Below are positions 1 through 7,583 of a stretch of DNA of 11,037 nucleotides, piece by piece. The notes beneath the pieces were generated by a model that did no database searches, was not told the DNA's origin, and saw only the letters and a list, made by a program, of their open reading frames with translations. This stretch comes from Prevotellaceae bacterium UBA1743. Lineage in GTDB: Bacteria; Bacteroidota; Bacteroidia; Bacteroidales; Bacteroidaceae. Location: NCBI GenBank assembly GCA_002314945.1, contig DCHV01000007.1, forward strand, positions 1-11,037, in the 5' to 3' direction. The first letter of the stretch is position 1, and the number at the start of each line of letters is the position of its first letter. Position numbers and translations under genes: made by a program.

Positions 1-942
1 AGTGAGGAACATGTCACTTGCGAATGTCAGGAGGGTGCCACACTTGGCATCGTAGCTTGTGGTATCGGTTACAACTATGTGAAGGAAGCCTTGGCAATGG
101 ATCCCTCAAAGAAAGTATCCATCCTGAAAGTTAACCAATATCCTCTCCCCGAAAAAGCCATCGTACGTCTGGCTGAGTCTTGTCAAGAGATTCTGATAGT
201 GGAGGACGGACAACCCGTAGTGGAAGAGGAAATCAAGAAGATGTTGGGTACAGGTTATCCTGTCACAGGTCGGTTGAGCGGTCGTCTTCCCAGGATGGGC
301 GAATTGAATCCCGACAACGTGGCAGCAGGTCTCGGCATCACAGTCAGCCCAGCATACAAGCCTGCCCAACAACTGGCGGCTCGTCCCCCTCAATTGTGTC
401 AGGGTTGCGGTCATCGCGATGTGTATGCCGCTTTGGGCGAAGTCATCAAGGAATACGAAAGCCCTCGCGTTTTTGGTGATATCGGTTGCTATACACTTGG
501 TGCTTTGCCTCCTTTCCAGGCTTTGGCAAGTTGTGTGGATATGGGAGCCAGTATCACGATGGCCAAGGGAGCCGCTGATGCAGGCTTGTTCCCCAGCATT
601 GCGGTAATAGGCGACAGCACCTTTACACACAGTGGTATGACAGGCCTTCTCGATGCTGTCAATGACAAGAGTAACATTACCGTCATCATCAGCGACAACC
701 TCACGACAGGTATGACGGGTGGTCAGGATAGTGCAGGTACCAACAAGTTTGAGGCTATCTGCCTTGGCTTGGGTGTGGAGAAGGAACATGTGCGTGTGGT
801 AGTTCCCCTACCAAAGAACATGCCGGAGATTACACAGATTCTGCGTGAGGAGATAAATTACAATGGAGTAAGTGTCATCATTCCGCGTCGCGAATGCATC
901 CAAACTGCAGCACGTCACGCAAGAGAAAGGAGAAAACAATGA
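1..942 (+). CDS. iorA: Indolepyruvate:ferredoxin oxidoreductase, alpha subunit (5' end missing)
   Basis: This is the C-terminal 313 residues of the thiamine-diphosphate subunit that oxidatively decarboxylates aryl pyruvates (indolepyruvate, phenylpyruvate) to arylacetyl-CoA with ferredoxin, or runs the reverse carboxylation. The frame is open from base 1, so the gene starts upstream. Codons 1 to about 90 match the transketolase-C-like domain (GIVACGIGYNYVKEAL, then YPLPEK). Codons 133-138 read CQGCGH. GDIGCYTLG (159-167) is followed by the TPP/Mg motif, GDS at 204-206 and DN at 232-233, then TTGMTGGQ. The protein ends soon after PRRECIQ with a basic tail, so the C-terminal two-cluster ferredoxin domain of archaeal IorA is absent. 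The stop codon overlaps the iorB start (ATGA). The family call is very secure; the preferred aryl substrate is inferred. Confidence 0.95.
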   Translation, partial: SEEHVTCECQEGATLGIVACGIGYNYVKEALAMDPSKKVSILKVNQYPLPEKAIVRLAESCQEILIVEDGQPVVEEEIKKMLGTGYPVTGRLSGRLPRMGELNPDNVAAGLGITVSPAYKPAQQLAARPPQLCQGCGHRDVYAALGEVIKEYESPRVFGDIGCYTLGALPPFQALASCVDMGASITMAKGAADAGLFPSIAVIGDSTFTHSGMTGLLDAVNDKSNITVIISDNLTTGMTGGQDSAGTNKFEAICLGLGVEKEHVRVVVPLPKNMPEITQILREEINYNGVSVIIPRRECIQTAARHARERRKQ

Positions 943-1508
943 AGAAAGACATCATACTTTGCGGTGTGGGTGGACAAGGCATCCTCTCCATCGCTACAAT
1001 CATAGGGGAGGCTGCCACGAAATCAGGTATCAATCTGAAGCAAGCCGAGGTTCACGGAATGAGCCAGCGTGGTGGAGATGTACAATCCAATCTGCGTCTT
1101 TCCAACGAACCTATCTGGAGCGACCAGATTCCTACTGGCCATGTCGATCTCATCATCAGCATGGAACCTATGGAGGCGCTTCGCTATTTGCCCTATCTGA
1201 GCGCTGATGGCGTCATCGTGACAAGTAGCAAACCCTTTGTGAATATCCCCAATTATCCCGAGGAGGAAGCCTTGCAAGCCGAGTTGACGGCCTTGCCTCA
1301 TGTAGTGCAGCTCGATATTGACAGTATCGCCAAGGAATTGCAGAGTCCCAAGAGTGCCAATATGGTTCTGCTGGGCATGGCTGCTCCCTATATCGGCATC
1401 CTCACCATGGAACAGTTGCGTAGTGCCATTGCATCTATCTTTGCTCGCAAGGGTGAGGCTGTGGTGGAGGCCAACTTGAAAGCGTTTGACAAGGGCGCTT
1501 CGTGCTAA
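939..1508 (+). CDS. iorB: Indolepyruvate:ferredoxin oxidoreductase, beta subunit
   Basis: This 189-residue protein is the small partner of IorA and corresponds to the gamma domain of pyruvate:ferredoxin oxidoreductase, which completes the 2-oxoacid oxidoreductase heterodimer in the cytoplasm. The N-terminus MKKDIILCGVGGQGI carries the diagnostic GVGGQG motif (about residues 9-14). It is followed by AEVHGMSQRGGDVQ (about 37-50), the other family signature, and by IISMEPMEALRYLPYL. I chose ATG 939 because the protein then begins right at the conserved strand and overlaps the iorA stop by four bases, a translational-coupling arrangement; an in-frame ATG at 894 would add 15 residues that do not look like the family. 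The stop codon overlaps the next gene (TAATG). Length is normal for IorB. Confidence 0.96.
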   Translation: MKKDIILCGVGGQGILSIATIIGEAATKSGINLKQAEVHGMSQRGGDVQSNLRLSNEPIWSDQIPTGHVDLIISMEPMEALRYLPYLSADGVIVTSSKPFVNIPNYPEEEALQAELTALPHVVQLDIDSIAKELQSPKSANMVLLGMAAPYIGILTMEQLRSAIASIFARKGEAVVEANLKAFDKGASC

Positions 1509-2836
1509 TGACAAGGAAAAACATGACTGCCACACCATTAGATTATCAGCAGGTCACCCAGACAATCCAAAAGATGGGCTTGGAGGATTTCTCCACGGTG
1601 ACCATACGCGATATTGCCACCCTTTCCAGAGTATTGGAGAAAGAGACAGGTGAACCCTTCATACACCTTGAGATGGGAGTTCCTGGTCTCAAGCCGAGTC
1701 AGATAGGCATCCAAGCCGAGGCTAAAGCTTTGGCCGAGGGATGTGCTGCCATCTATCCTCCCAATGGGGGCATAGGTCGTCTCAAGGAAGCGGCCTCCCG
1801 CTTTGTGAAGGCTTTTATAGGCGTGGATGTGCAACCGGACAACTGCATTGCCACGACAGGCTCCATGCAGGGGACATACGCCATCTTCACTACGTTGCAC
1901 CATGCTGTGCCAGAGAAGGATACTATTCTGTTTGTCCATCCTGGTTTCCCCGTGCAGACGACCCAGTGTGAGATGATCGGCCTGAAGACTTTGGGTTTTG
2001 ATATTCACGACTATCGTGGGGAGAAACTTTTACAACGTCTCGAGGAGTTCCTCCAACGGGGTGACATTGCGGCTGTGGTGTATTCCAATCCCAACAATCC
2101 TTCGTGGGTATGTTTCACGGAAGAGGAGTTGAAGGGTATTGGCGAACTGGCTACCCGCTACGACACCATCATTCTCGAAGACTTGGCCTATTTCGCCATG
2201 GATTTCCGTCGCGACCTGTCGAAGCCTTTCCAAGCTCCCTATCAGGCTACTGTAGCACGTTATACCGATAATTATATATTGACAATCTCCGGTTCCAAGG
2301 CATTCAGCTATGCAGGTCAGCGCGTGGGAGTAACGGTCATTTCCGATGTCCTCTCTGCTCGTGTCTTCCCTGCTCTGCAGAACCAGTTTGGAGTGGGTGC
2401 ATTCGGGCGTTTCTTCTACGATCGTGTCATGTACACCCTTTCCAGTGGCGTATGCCATTCGTCACAACATGCGTTGGCGGCCATGATGGAAGCAGCTTGC
2501 GATGGAACCTTCGATTTTGTGGATGAAGTGCGCGAATATGGTCGTCGTGCCGCTGCGATGAAAGAGATATTGTTATCCAATGGCTTTTACTTGGTGTACG
2601 ACAACGACCAAGGTGCGCCTTTGGCAGACGGATTCTATTTCACGGTACAATATCCAGGTATGACCGATGTGGAACTGACACGCGAACTGATGTACTATGG
2701 CATCTCTGTCTTTCCCCTCGACACCATGGGTAGCACGCTTCAGGGTGTGCGCGTATGCACTTCATTCATCACTCAGGAGCAGATGCCTCTCTTCCGTGAA
2801 CGCATCGCTCTGTTCAACCAGAATCACAAGAACTGA
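1508..2836 (+). CDS. Class I/II pyridoxal-phosphate aminotransferase, probably aromatic
   Basis: This is a 442-residue fold-type I aminotransferase. Seen motifs, numbered from ATG 1508: YPPNGGIGRLKEA near 83-95, the NPNNP motif at 194-198, ILEDLAY with the PLP-pyridine Asp at 225 and Tyr at 228, and SGSKAFSYAGQRVG with the Schiff-base Lys at 264. A late Arg in GVRVCTSF may bind the substrate carboxylate. It sits directly after iorB (TAATG overlap) and before an arylacetate-CoA ligase, so the natural reading is that it interconverts Phe, Tyr or Trp and the aryl pyruvate used by IorAB. That substrate is inferred from context; family membership is seen directly. Alternative starts are GTG 1502 and ATG 1523. 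The ATG at 1508 fits the overlap pattern of the operon, while 1523 has an AGGAAAA run just upstream. Confidence 0.9.
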   Translation: MTRKNMTATPLDYQQVTQTIQKMGLEDFSTVTIRDIATLSRVLEKETGEPFIHLEMGVPGLKPSQIGIQAEAKALAEGCAAIYPPNGGIGRLKEAASRFVKAFIGVDVQPDNCIATTGSMQGTYAIFTTLHHAVPEKDTILFVHPGFPVQTTQCEMIGLKTLGFDIHDYRGEKLLQRLEEFLQRGDIAAVVYSNPNNPSWVCFTEEELKGIGELATRYDTIILEDLAYFAMDFRRDLSKPFQAPYQATVARYTDNYILTISGSKAFSYAGQRVGVTVISDVLSARVFPALQNQFGVGAFGRFFYDRVMYTLSSGVCHSSQHALAAMMEAACDGTFDFVDEVREYGRRAAAMKEILLSNGFYLVYDNDQGAPLADGFYFTVQYPGMTDVELTRELMYYGISVFPLDTMGSTLQGVRVCTSFITQEQMPLFRERIALFNQNHKN

Positions 2837-2853
2837 CATAAACACTTTTTGTC

Positions 2854-4170
2854 ATGGACAATAGTAGCAAATATCTTCATCCCGAGTTCGAGACGCTGTC
2901 TCGTGAGGGAATAGAGAAACTTCAGTTGGAACGTCTGCAAGCGACGGTCCGTCATTGCATGAATTCCCCGTTCTATAAGAAACGTTTCGAGGAAATAGGT
3001 TTGAAACCCGAGGATATCAAGACGCTGGACGATGTACGCAAGATACCTTTCACTACCAAGCAGGATTTGCGCGACACCTATCCTTTTGGCATCGCCAGCG
3101 TGCCATTGCGTGATTGTGTCCGTTTGCATTCGAGCAGCGGCACGACGGGCAATCCTACGGTCATCCTGCATACGCAGAAGGACCTCGATGCATGGGCAGA
3201 TGCTGTGGCACGATGCTTGTGGATGGTAGGTTTGCGCCCCGAGGATGTCTTCCAGAACTCCAGCGGTTACGGAATGTTCACGGGCGGTCTTGGTTTCCAG
3301 TATGGTGCTGAGCGTCTTGGCATGCTTACTGTTCCTGCTGCTGCTGGAAACACCCTTCGTCAGATCAAGTTTATCAAGGATTTTGGGACTACAGCGGTTC
3401 ATGCCATTCCCAGTTATGTGACACACATGCACGATGTGATGGTGGAGCAGGGAGTGGAACCTCGTCGCGATACCAAGTTGCGTACCCTCATCATCGGAGC
3501 TGAGCCTCATAGTGAGGAACAGCGTCGCCGTATCGAGGAGATGATGGGTGTGAAAGCCTACAACTCGTTTGGCATGAGCGAGATGTGTGGTCCTGGCGTA
3601 GGTTTCGAATGCCAAGAGCAGAATGGCCTTCATTTCTGGGAGGACTACTATATTGTGGAGATTGTGGATCCTCAGACCTTGGAACCTGTACCCGATGGAG
3701 AAGTCGGCGAGCTGGTACTGACCACCCTCAATCGCGAGGCAATGCCTCTGTTACGTTATCGTACACGCGACCTGACACGTATCCTGGGACGTACCTGCCC
3801 CTGTGGACGCAATCATGTGCGTATCGATCGTATGCGCGGACGTAGCGATGATATGATAGTACTCCGTGGCGTGAATATTTTCCCCATTCAGATTGAGAAG
3901 ATACTGATGCAATTCCCCGAATTGTCCAGCAACTATCTGATTACCCTTTCTACCGACCGTGACAATGACAACATGACGGTAGAGGTCGAGATAGCTGATC
4001 TCTTTACGGATGACTTTGCCCGTCTCCAGGAACTCAACGTAAAGGTTACCGCTGCACTTAAGGCTGAGATTCTTCTCAAACCTCGTGTCAAGTTGGTACC
4101 CAAGGGTTCTCTGCCTGTCAGCGAGGGCAAGGCAGTTCGTGTTGTGGACAATCGCAAGGTTTATCAATAA
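2854..4170 (+). CDS. paaK: Phenylacetate-CoA ligase, copy 1
   Basis: This 438-residue ANL-superfamily ligase should activate phenylacetate or a related arylacetate to the CoA thioester with ATP. Seen motifs: FTTKQDLRDTYPFG near 66-79; the P-loop SSSGTTGNP at 93-101; NSFGMSEMCGPGVGFEC, the A5-like acyl-adenylate motif; RYRTRDLTRI; a CPCGR motif; GRSDDMIVLRGVNIFPIQIE, the start of the small C-terminal domain; and GSLPVSEGKAVRVVDNRK, with the A10-type catalytic Lys near the end. The length is typical of PaaK. The P-loop has Asn where GTTGKPT is usual in PaaK, and the second copy in this operon keeps Lys there. It lies 17 nt after the aminotransferase and 20 nt before the ACT gene. The exact acid activated cannot be read from the sequence. 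Confidence 0.94.
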   Translation: MDNSSKYLHPEFETLSREGIEKLQLERLQATVRHCMNSPFYKKRFEEIGLKPEDIKTLDDVRKIPFTTKQDLRDTYPFGIASVPLRDCVRLHSSSGTTGNPTVILHTQKDLDAWADAVARCLWMVGLRPEDVFQNSSGYGMFTGGLGFQYGAERLGMLTVPAAAGNTLRQIKFIKDFGTTAVHAIPSYVTHMHDVMVEQGVEPRRDTKLRTLIIGAEPHSEEQRRRIEEMMGVKAYNSFGMSEMCGPGVGFECQEQNGLHFWEDYYIVEIVDPQTLEPVPDGEVGELVLTTLNREAMPLLRYRTRDLTRILGRTCPCGRNHVRIDRMRGRSDDMIVLRGVNIFPIQIEKILMQFPELSSNYLITLSTDRDNDNMTVEVEIADLFTDDFARLQELNVKVTAALKAEILLKPRVKLVPKGSLPVSEGKAVRVVDNRKVYQ

Positions 4171-4190
4171 TCCCATTAAATCTTATTCTC

Positions 4191-4619
4191 ATGACAATAC
4201 ATCAGATTTCCGTTTTTGTACAGAACCAGACAGGTAGTGTCATTACTGTATTGAATGTACTCAAGGAAGCAGGTATTCAGATAATCGCCAGCACCATTGC
4301 CGATACACAGGAATATGGCATCTACCGTATTATATGTAGCGAGCCATCACGTGCGCTCAATGTGCTGAAACAAGCAGGGCTGAGTGTACAGATGATGGAT
4401 GTTTTTGCCGTGGAGTTGGACAACCGTCCTGGCTGTGCGGCCGAGGCGCTCAAGGTACTTGCAGATGCCGGGGTTAGTCTCAACTACCTCTATTCCTTCT
4501 TGCTTGGTGGCAAGGGAATCCTCATTTTCCGTACCAACGACACGGAGAAGGCACGTGAGTTGATGTGCCTTAACCGTCTTTCCTTCCTTTCCGAAGACAA
4601 ATTGAACCAATTGAATTGA
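4191..4619 (+). CDS. Tandem ACT-domain protein
   Basis: A 142-residue protein made only of two ACT folds. The first spans about residues 2-68, beginning HQISVFVQNQTGSVITVLNVL with GIQIIASTIADT. The second spans about 71-133, with DVFAVELDNRPGCAAEALKVL and GVSLNYLYSFLL. Each shows the typical ligand-loop context, N-(Q/R)-(T/P)-G at the strand-helix turn. ACT pairs commonly bind amino acids and control amino-acid enzymes. ACT proteins of this size are often found beside paaK and ior genes, so a role in sensing an aromatic amino acid for this operon is likely but inferred. There is no catalytic or DNA-binding domain, so it probably acts by protein contact. The stop codon overlaps the porin start. 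Confidence 0.9.
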   Translation: MTIHQISVFVQNQTGSVITVLNVLKEAGIQIIASTIADTQEYGIYRIICSEPSRALNVLKQAGLSVQMMDVFAVELDNRPGCAAEALKVLADAGVSLNYLYSFLLGGKGILIFRTNDTEKARELMCLNRLSFLSEDKLNQLN

Positions 4620-5623
4620 GAAGGATTGTATCTCTTTTCTTCCTCCTCTTGTTAGTGGGTACTATACAAGCGTGGGATTTAACTAAGAATGTCGAATTGC
4701 GTGGCTATGCCCAAGCTGGTTATAATTACCAGTTTGCTGGATCAGAGACGTATGTCAACACATTCCAGTTATATCGTACGCTTCTGTGGGCCAATATCAA
4801 TATCACCGACAGATGGTCTATGCGTTTCATGCACGACTTCAATAGCAAGCCACAGGAATTCTATACGGATTTCCGTATCACCAAGGGGAAGCAGTTGAAT
4901 GTCCGTTTCGGACAATTCAAGAATAGCCTTACGATGGAGAACCCCATGTCGCCTACGATGCTTGAACTGATAGAATGCTACAGTCAGTCGGTCGCATATT
5001 ATACGGCATGTGGAGGGCCTGCTGGAGATCCCATGTTGGGCACACAATATGGACGCGACTTTGGCCTCGAATTGTTTGGCACCTTGGCAGAGGATAAATT
5101 CCTCTACAATGTGGCCATTATGAATGGTCAGGGCGTGTGTGTAACCGACAAGAACCATCAGAAGGATTACATCCTTCGTCTTGACTATCGGCCCTTCACG
5201 GGTTTCCGCATAGTGACTACGGGACAGTTGGGTACAGGTCATGCCATTGCATCCTCTCAGTTCTGTCCCGATATACAGGTGGGTGATAATTATCGACGCA
5301 ATCGTGTGTCGGTAGGAGCCGAGTACAAGATTCCCGCCTTGTCTATCCGTGGTGAGTATTTGGCGGGACAGGACGGCAATGTACATAGCCATGGTGCCTA
5401 TTGTAACACCGCCATTCCGTTGTGGAACTATCTTGATGCTGTGGCTTCGGTGGATTGGTTCAATCGCAACAAGGACCTTTCCATGTATCAGACCAACTAT
5501 ACAATCGGTCTTCAATACTGGTTCTATGGCAAATGCCGAATTCAGGCACAATATACGCGTTCACAGAGCCATTTCCGGGATGATTACAACACCTTCCAGG
5601 CTCAGATGCAGGTAGCCTTCTGA
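4616..5623 (+). CDS. Outer-membrane porin, phosphate-selective porin O/P type
   Basis: A 335-residue beta-barrel protein. Residues 1-19 form a signal peptide (MRRIV, a Leu-rich core, cleavage likely after IQA). The mature part has alternating aromatic and polar strands (LRGYAQAGYNYQF, WSMRFMHDF, VRFGQFKNSL). It ends in QMQVAF, with the terminal Phe expected for outer-membrane insertion by the BAM machinery. RFGQFKNSLTMENPMSP is typical of the Porin_O_P family. The start is TTG at 4616, whose last two bases overlap the TGA of the ACT gene; no upstream in-frame start would keep the signal peptide intact. Its place between two arylacetate-CoA ligase genes suggests that it passes the small aromatic acids of this pathway. 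That cargo is inference; the family name does not prove phosphate transport. Confidence 0.84.
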   Translation: MRRIVSLFFLLLLVGTIQAWDLTKNVELRGYAQAGYNYQFAGSETYVNTFQLYRTLLWANINITDRWSMRFMHDFNSKPQEFYTDFRITKGKQLNVRFGQFKNSLTMENPMSPTMLELIECYSQSVAYYTACGGPAGDPMLGTQYGRDFGLELFGTLAEDKFLYNVAIMNGQGVCVTDKNHQKDYILRLDYRPFTGFRIVTTGQLGTGHAIASSQFCPDIQVGDNYRRNRVSVGAEYKIPALSIRGEYLAGQDGNVHSHGAYCNTAIPLWNYLDAVASVDWFNRNKDLSMYQTNYTIGLQYWFYGKCRIQAQYTRSQSHFRDDYNTFQAQMQVAF

Positions 5624-5657
5624 TAATTGTATTTAGAAAAGTAAAAAAGTAAAGTAT

Positions 5658-6959
5658 ATGATTTGGAATCCGTCGAAAGAGACTATGTCGAGAGAGCAGA
5701 TGCGGATGATACAGAGTCGCCGACTGGTCAAGCTGGTAAAGTATGTATATACCAATGTTCCCTTCTATCGTCATAAGATGCAGGAGGCGAGCGTCGATCC
5801 AGGTGATATTCAGAATATCGATGATATCGTGAAGTTGCCTTTTACTACCAAGCAGGATTTGCGCGACAACTATCCGTATGGTTTGCAGGCCGCTCCGATG
5901 AGCGAGATAGTACGTGTTCATGCCTCCTCTGGTACGACGGGAAAACCCACCATTGTCACTTATACGCGCCATGACCTTGAAGTTTGGGCCGAGTGCCTTA
6001 GCCGTGCACTTACGGCTGCAGGCATGGGAAGAGGTGATACATTCAGTGTTGCTTATGGATATGGCCTGTTTACGGGTGGCTTGGGCGCTCATTACGGGGT
6101 GGAGAATATCGGTGCTGCTGTGTTGCCTGCCAGTACTGGTGGTTCTGAGAAACATATCCGTCTGCTTCGCGATCTGAAAGCGACTGGTATTGCTGCCACA
6201 CCCTCCTATATGTTGTATCTGTCCGAACAGATGAAGAAGTTGGGCATTTCACGTGATGAACTCAGTTTGAGAGCTGCCGTTTGCGGAGCCGAGCCTTATA
6301 CTGAGAACATGCGTCAGGAAATCCAGAATCGTATGGGTGTCAAGGTTTTCAACATATACGGATTGAGCGAGATAATGGGCCCGGGTGTTAGTTACGAGTG
6401 CGATGAGCAGCATGGTTCACATATCAGCGAGGACCATTTCTATCCCGAGATAATCAATCCTGTCACCTTGGAACGTCAGCCTTTGGGCACCGAGGGTGAA
6501 CTTGTTTTCACAACCCTAACCAAGGCTGGTCTTCCTCTCATCCGCTATCGTACACGCGACATCAGTAGCCTCATGCCTGGCACATGCCCCTGTGGACGTA
6601 CCAATGTGCGTATGACGCCCATTGTGGGTCGTAGCGACGATATGCTTGTCATCCGTGGCATCAATGTATTCCCCTCTCAGATTGAGGATGTCATTTTAGG
6701 CCTGCCTCAGTTCGAACCTTTCTATCTGATTGTAGTGAATCGTGTCAACCATCTCGACACACTCGAGGTGCAGGCCGAGGTACACAAAGAGTATTACAAT
6801 CCGAAGAATGGCGAGATGGAGCGCCTGCAGAAACTCTTGGCAAGCAAGATTCAGAGCGTAATCAGCATCAAGGCTGATGTCAAGATCATGGCCCCAGGCA
6901 GCATAGAACGTGCCCAAGGGAAGAGCTCGCGTGTGGTAGATAACCGCAAGTTGTCATGA
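5658..6959 (+). CDS. paaK: Phenylacetate-CoA ligase, copy 2
   Basis: This is a second complete PaaK-family ligase, 433 residues, clearly homologous to copy 1 along its whole length but well diverged. Seen motifs: LPFTTKQDLRDNYPYG near 60-75; HASSGTTGKPT, with the standard P-loop Lys at 96; NIYGLSEIMGPGVSYEC; LIRYRTRDISSLMPGTCPCGRTNVR (part of the hinge region); GRSDDMLVIRGINVFPSQIE; and GSIERAQGKSSRVVDNRK, carrying the A10-type Lys. It should form an arylacetyl-CoA from the free acid, ATP and CoA, perhaps with a different side-chain preference from copy 1. A 34-nt A-rich gap without a visible promoter separates it from the porin, and its last four bases (ATGA) start the next gene, so it belongs to the same transcript. 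Confidence 0.95.
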   Translation: MIWNPSKETMSREQMRMIQSRRLVKLVKYVYTNVPFYRHKMQEASVDPGDIQNIDDIVKLPFTTKQDLRDNYPYGLQAAPMSEIVRVHASSGTTGKPTIVTYTRHDLEVWAECLSRALTAAGMGRGDTFSVAYGYGLFTGGLGAHYGVENIGAAVLPASTGGSEKHIRLLRDLKATGIAATPSYMLYLSEQMKKLGISRDELSLRAAVCGAEPYTENMRQEIQNRMGVKVFNIYGLSEIMGPGVSYECDEQHGSHISEDHFYPEIINPVTLERQPLGTEGELVFTTLTKAGLPLIRYRTRDISSLMPGTCPCGRTNVRMTPIVGRSDDMLVIRGINVFPSQIEDVILGLPQFEPFYLIVVNRVNHLDTLEVQAEVHKEYYNPKNGEMERLQKLLASKIQSVISIKADVKIMAPGSIERAQGKSSRVVDNRKLS

Positions 6960-7567
6960 GATACTGGGCTCATATCATAGGAGCCATTTTATTCCCAGTG
7001 TTCCTTGCCTCATGTGCTCAGGACACCAAGGACTTGATGCTGGAGGCATTTCTTCGCGTCAATTTGCCCTATTTCGAGGATCTCACCATCGAAGAGTGGG
7101 GGAGTGAGGTGGATTCTATGTTCAATCCTCGTGCAGCGGTACAATACGAAGTCTTTATCAAGCAGAAGACGCTTGAACTTACCCAACGCAATGCGTTGAT
7201 GTGGGACGAACACTCCTGGTCGCATATCGACTCTCTGTGGTTTGTCGTCAAGGAGATGTCAGAAAGTCCCATCCCCATGGAATTTTCCGAGGCGGTGGAT
7301 GCGCTTGAGCATCCTGGTAAATGTATGCAGCATCCCACCCGCAATTGCCTTGGGCAAACGGTTCGGTACCATTGCAATGGTCTATTTGTCGAGGATATCG
7401 TCTTCTACAACGAAGAAGGTCGTATTGCCAACCTCTTTTCGTTGATGAATGCCCGTTATACTGAGATGAAGAAGGAACGGGACAAGTTCTTTGAGAACCT
7501 GAAGACGGCTCAGGATGACATCACCGAAATCAAAGAGCGCAACAAGCTGAGACGGAAATTCCGTTAA
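6956..7567 (+). CDS. Small predicted lipoprotein of unknown function
   Basis: A 203-residue protein with a lipoprotein signal: a hydrophobic stretch (IIGAILFPVF) and lipobox LASC with the lipidated Cys at residue 20. The mature part is polar and mostly helical by appearance. It has Trp-rich segments (EEWGSEVDSMF, WDEHSWSHIDSLWFVV) and a strongly charged C-terminal helix (MKKERDKFFENLKTAQDDITEIKERNKLRRKF) that could form a coiled coil; this run is given here only by its ends in function terms, about residues 168-203. The ATG overlaps the paaK copy 2 stop by four bases, so it is translationally coupled to an enzyme gene. I do not recognise a family. With the porin it makes two envelope proteins in this operon. 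Which membrane or face it sits on cannot be told from the sequence. Confidence 0.8.
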   Translation: MRYWAHIIGAILFPVFLASCAQDTKDLMLEAFLRVNLPYFEDLTIEEWGSEVDSMFNPRAAVQYEVFIKQKTLELTQRNALMWDEHSWSHIDSLWFVVKEMSESPIPMEFSEAVDALEHPGKCMQHPTRNCLGQTVRYHCNGLFVEDIVFYNEEGRIANLFSLMNARYTEMKKERDKFFENLKTAQDDITEIKERNKLRRKFR

Positions 7568-7583
7568 CCCTCTCGATACTCAT

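Noticed and set aside
106..789. 227-codon open frame on the - strand
   Set aside because: It lies fully antisense to the well-supported iorA gene, is rich in Cys, His and Thr without any domain, and is explained by codon bias of the + strand gene.
2834..2854. TGACA/TGTCA pair between the aminotransferase and paaK copy 1 as an operator or internal promoter
   Set aside because: Only five pairs, partly made of the stop codon and the base before ATG, and no TAnnTTTG element is present in the 17-nt gap.
2824..3633. 269-codon open frame on the - strand
   Set aside because: Antisense to paaK copy 1, which has complete family motifs; no recognisable protein features.
4769..5551. 260-codon open frame on the - strand
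   Set aside because: Antisense to the porin, whose signal peptide and terminal Phe are convincing; the antisense product has no start context or motif.
5624..5657. Internal promoter before paaK copy 2
   Set aside because: The 34-nt gap is A-rich but has no TAnnTTTG match; it looks like an ordinary A-rich translation leader.
5460..6155. 231-codon open frame on the - strand
   Set aside because: Spans the porin end, the intergenic gap and the paaK copy 2 start in antisense; composition is that of a shadow frame.
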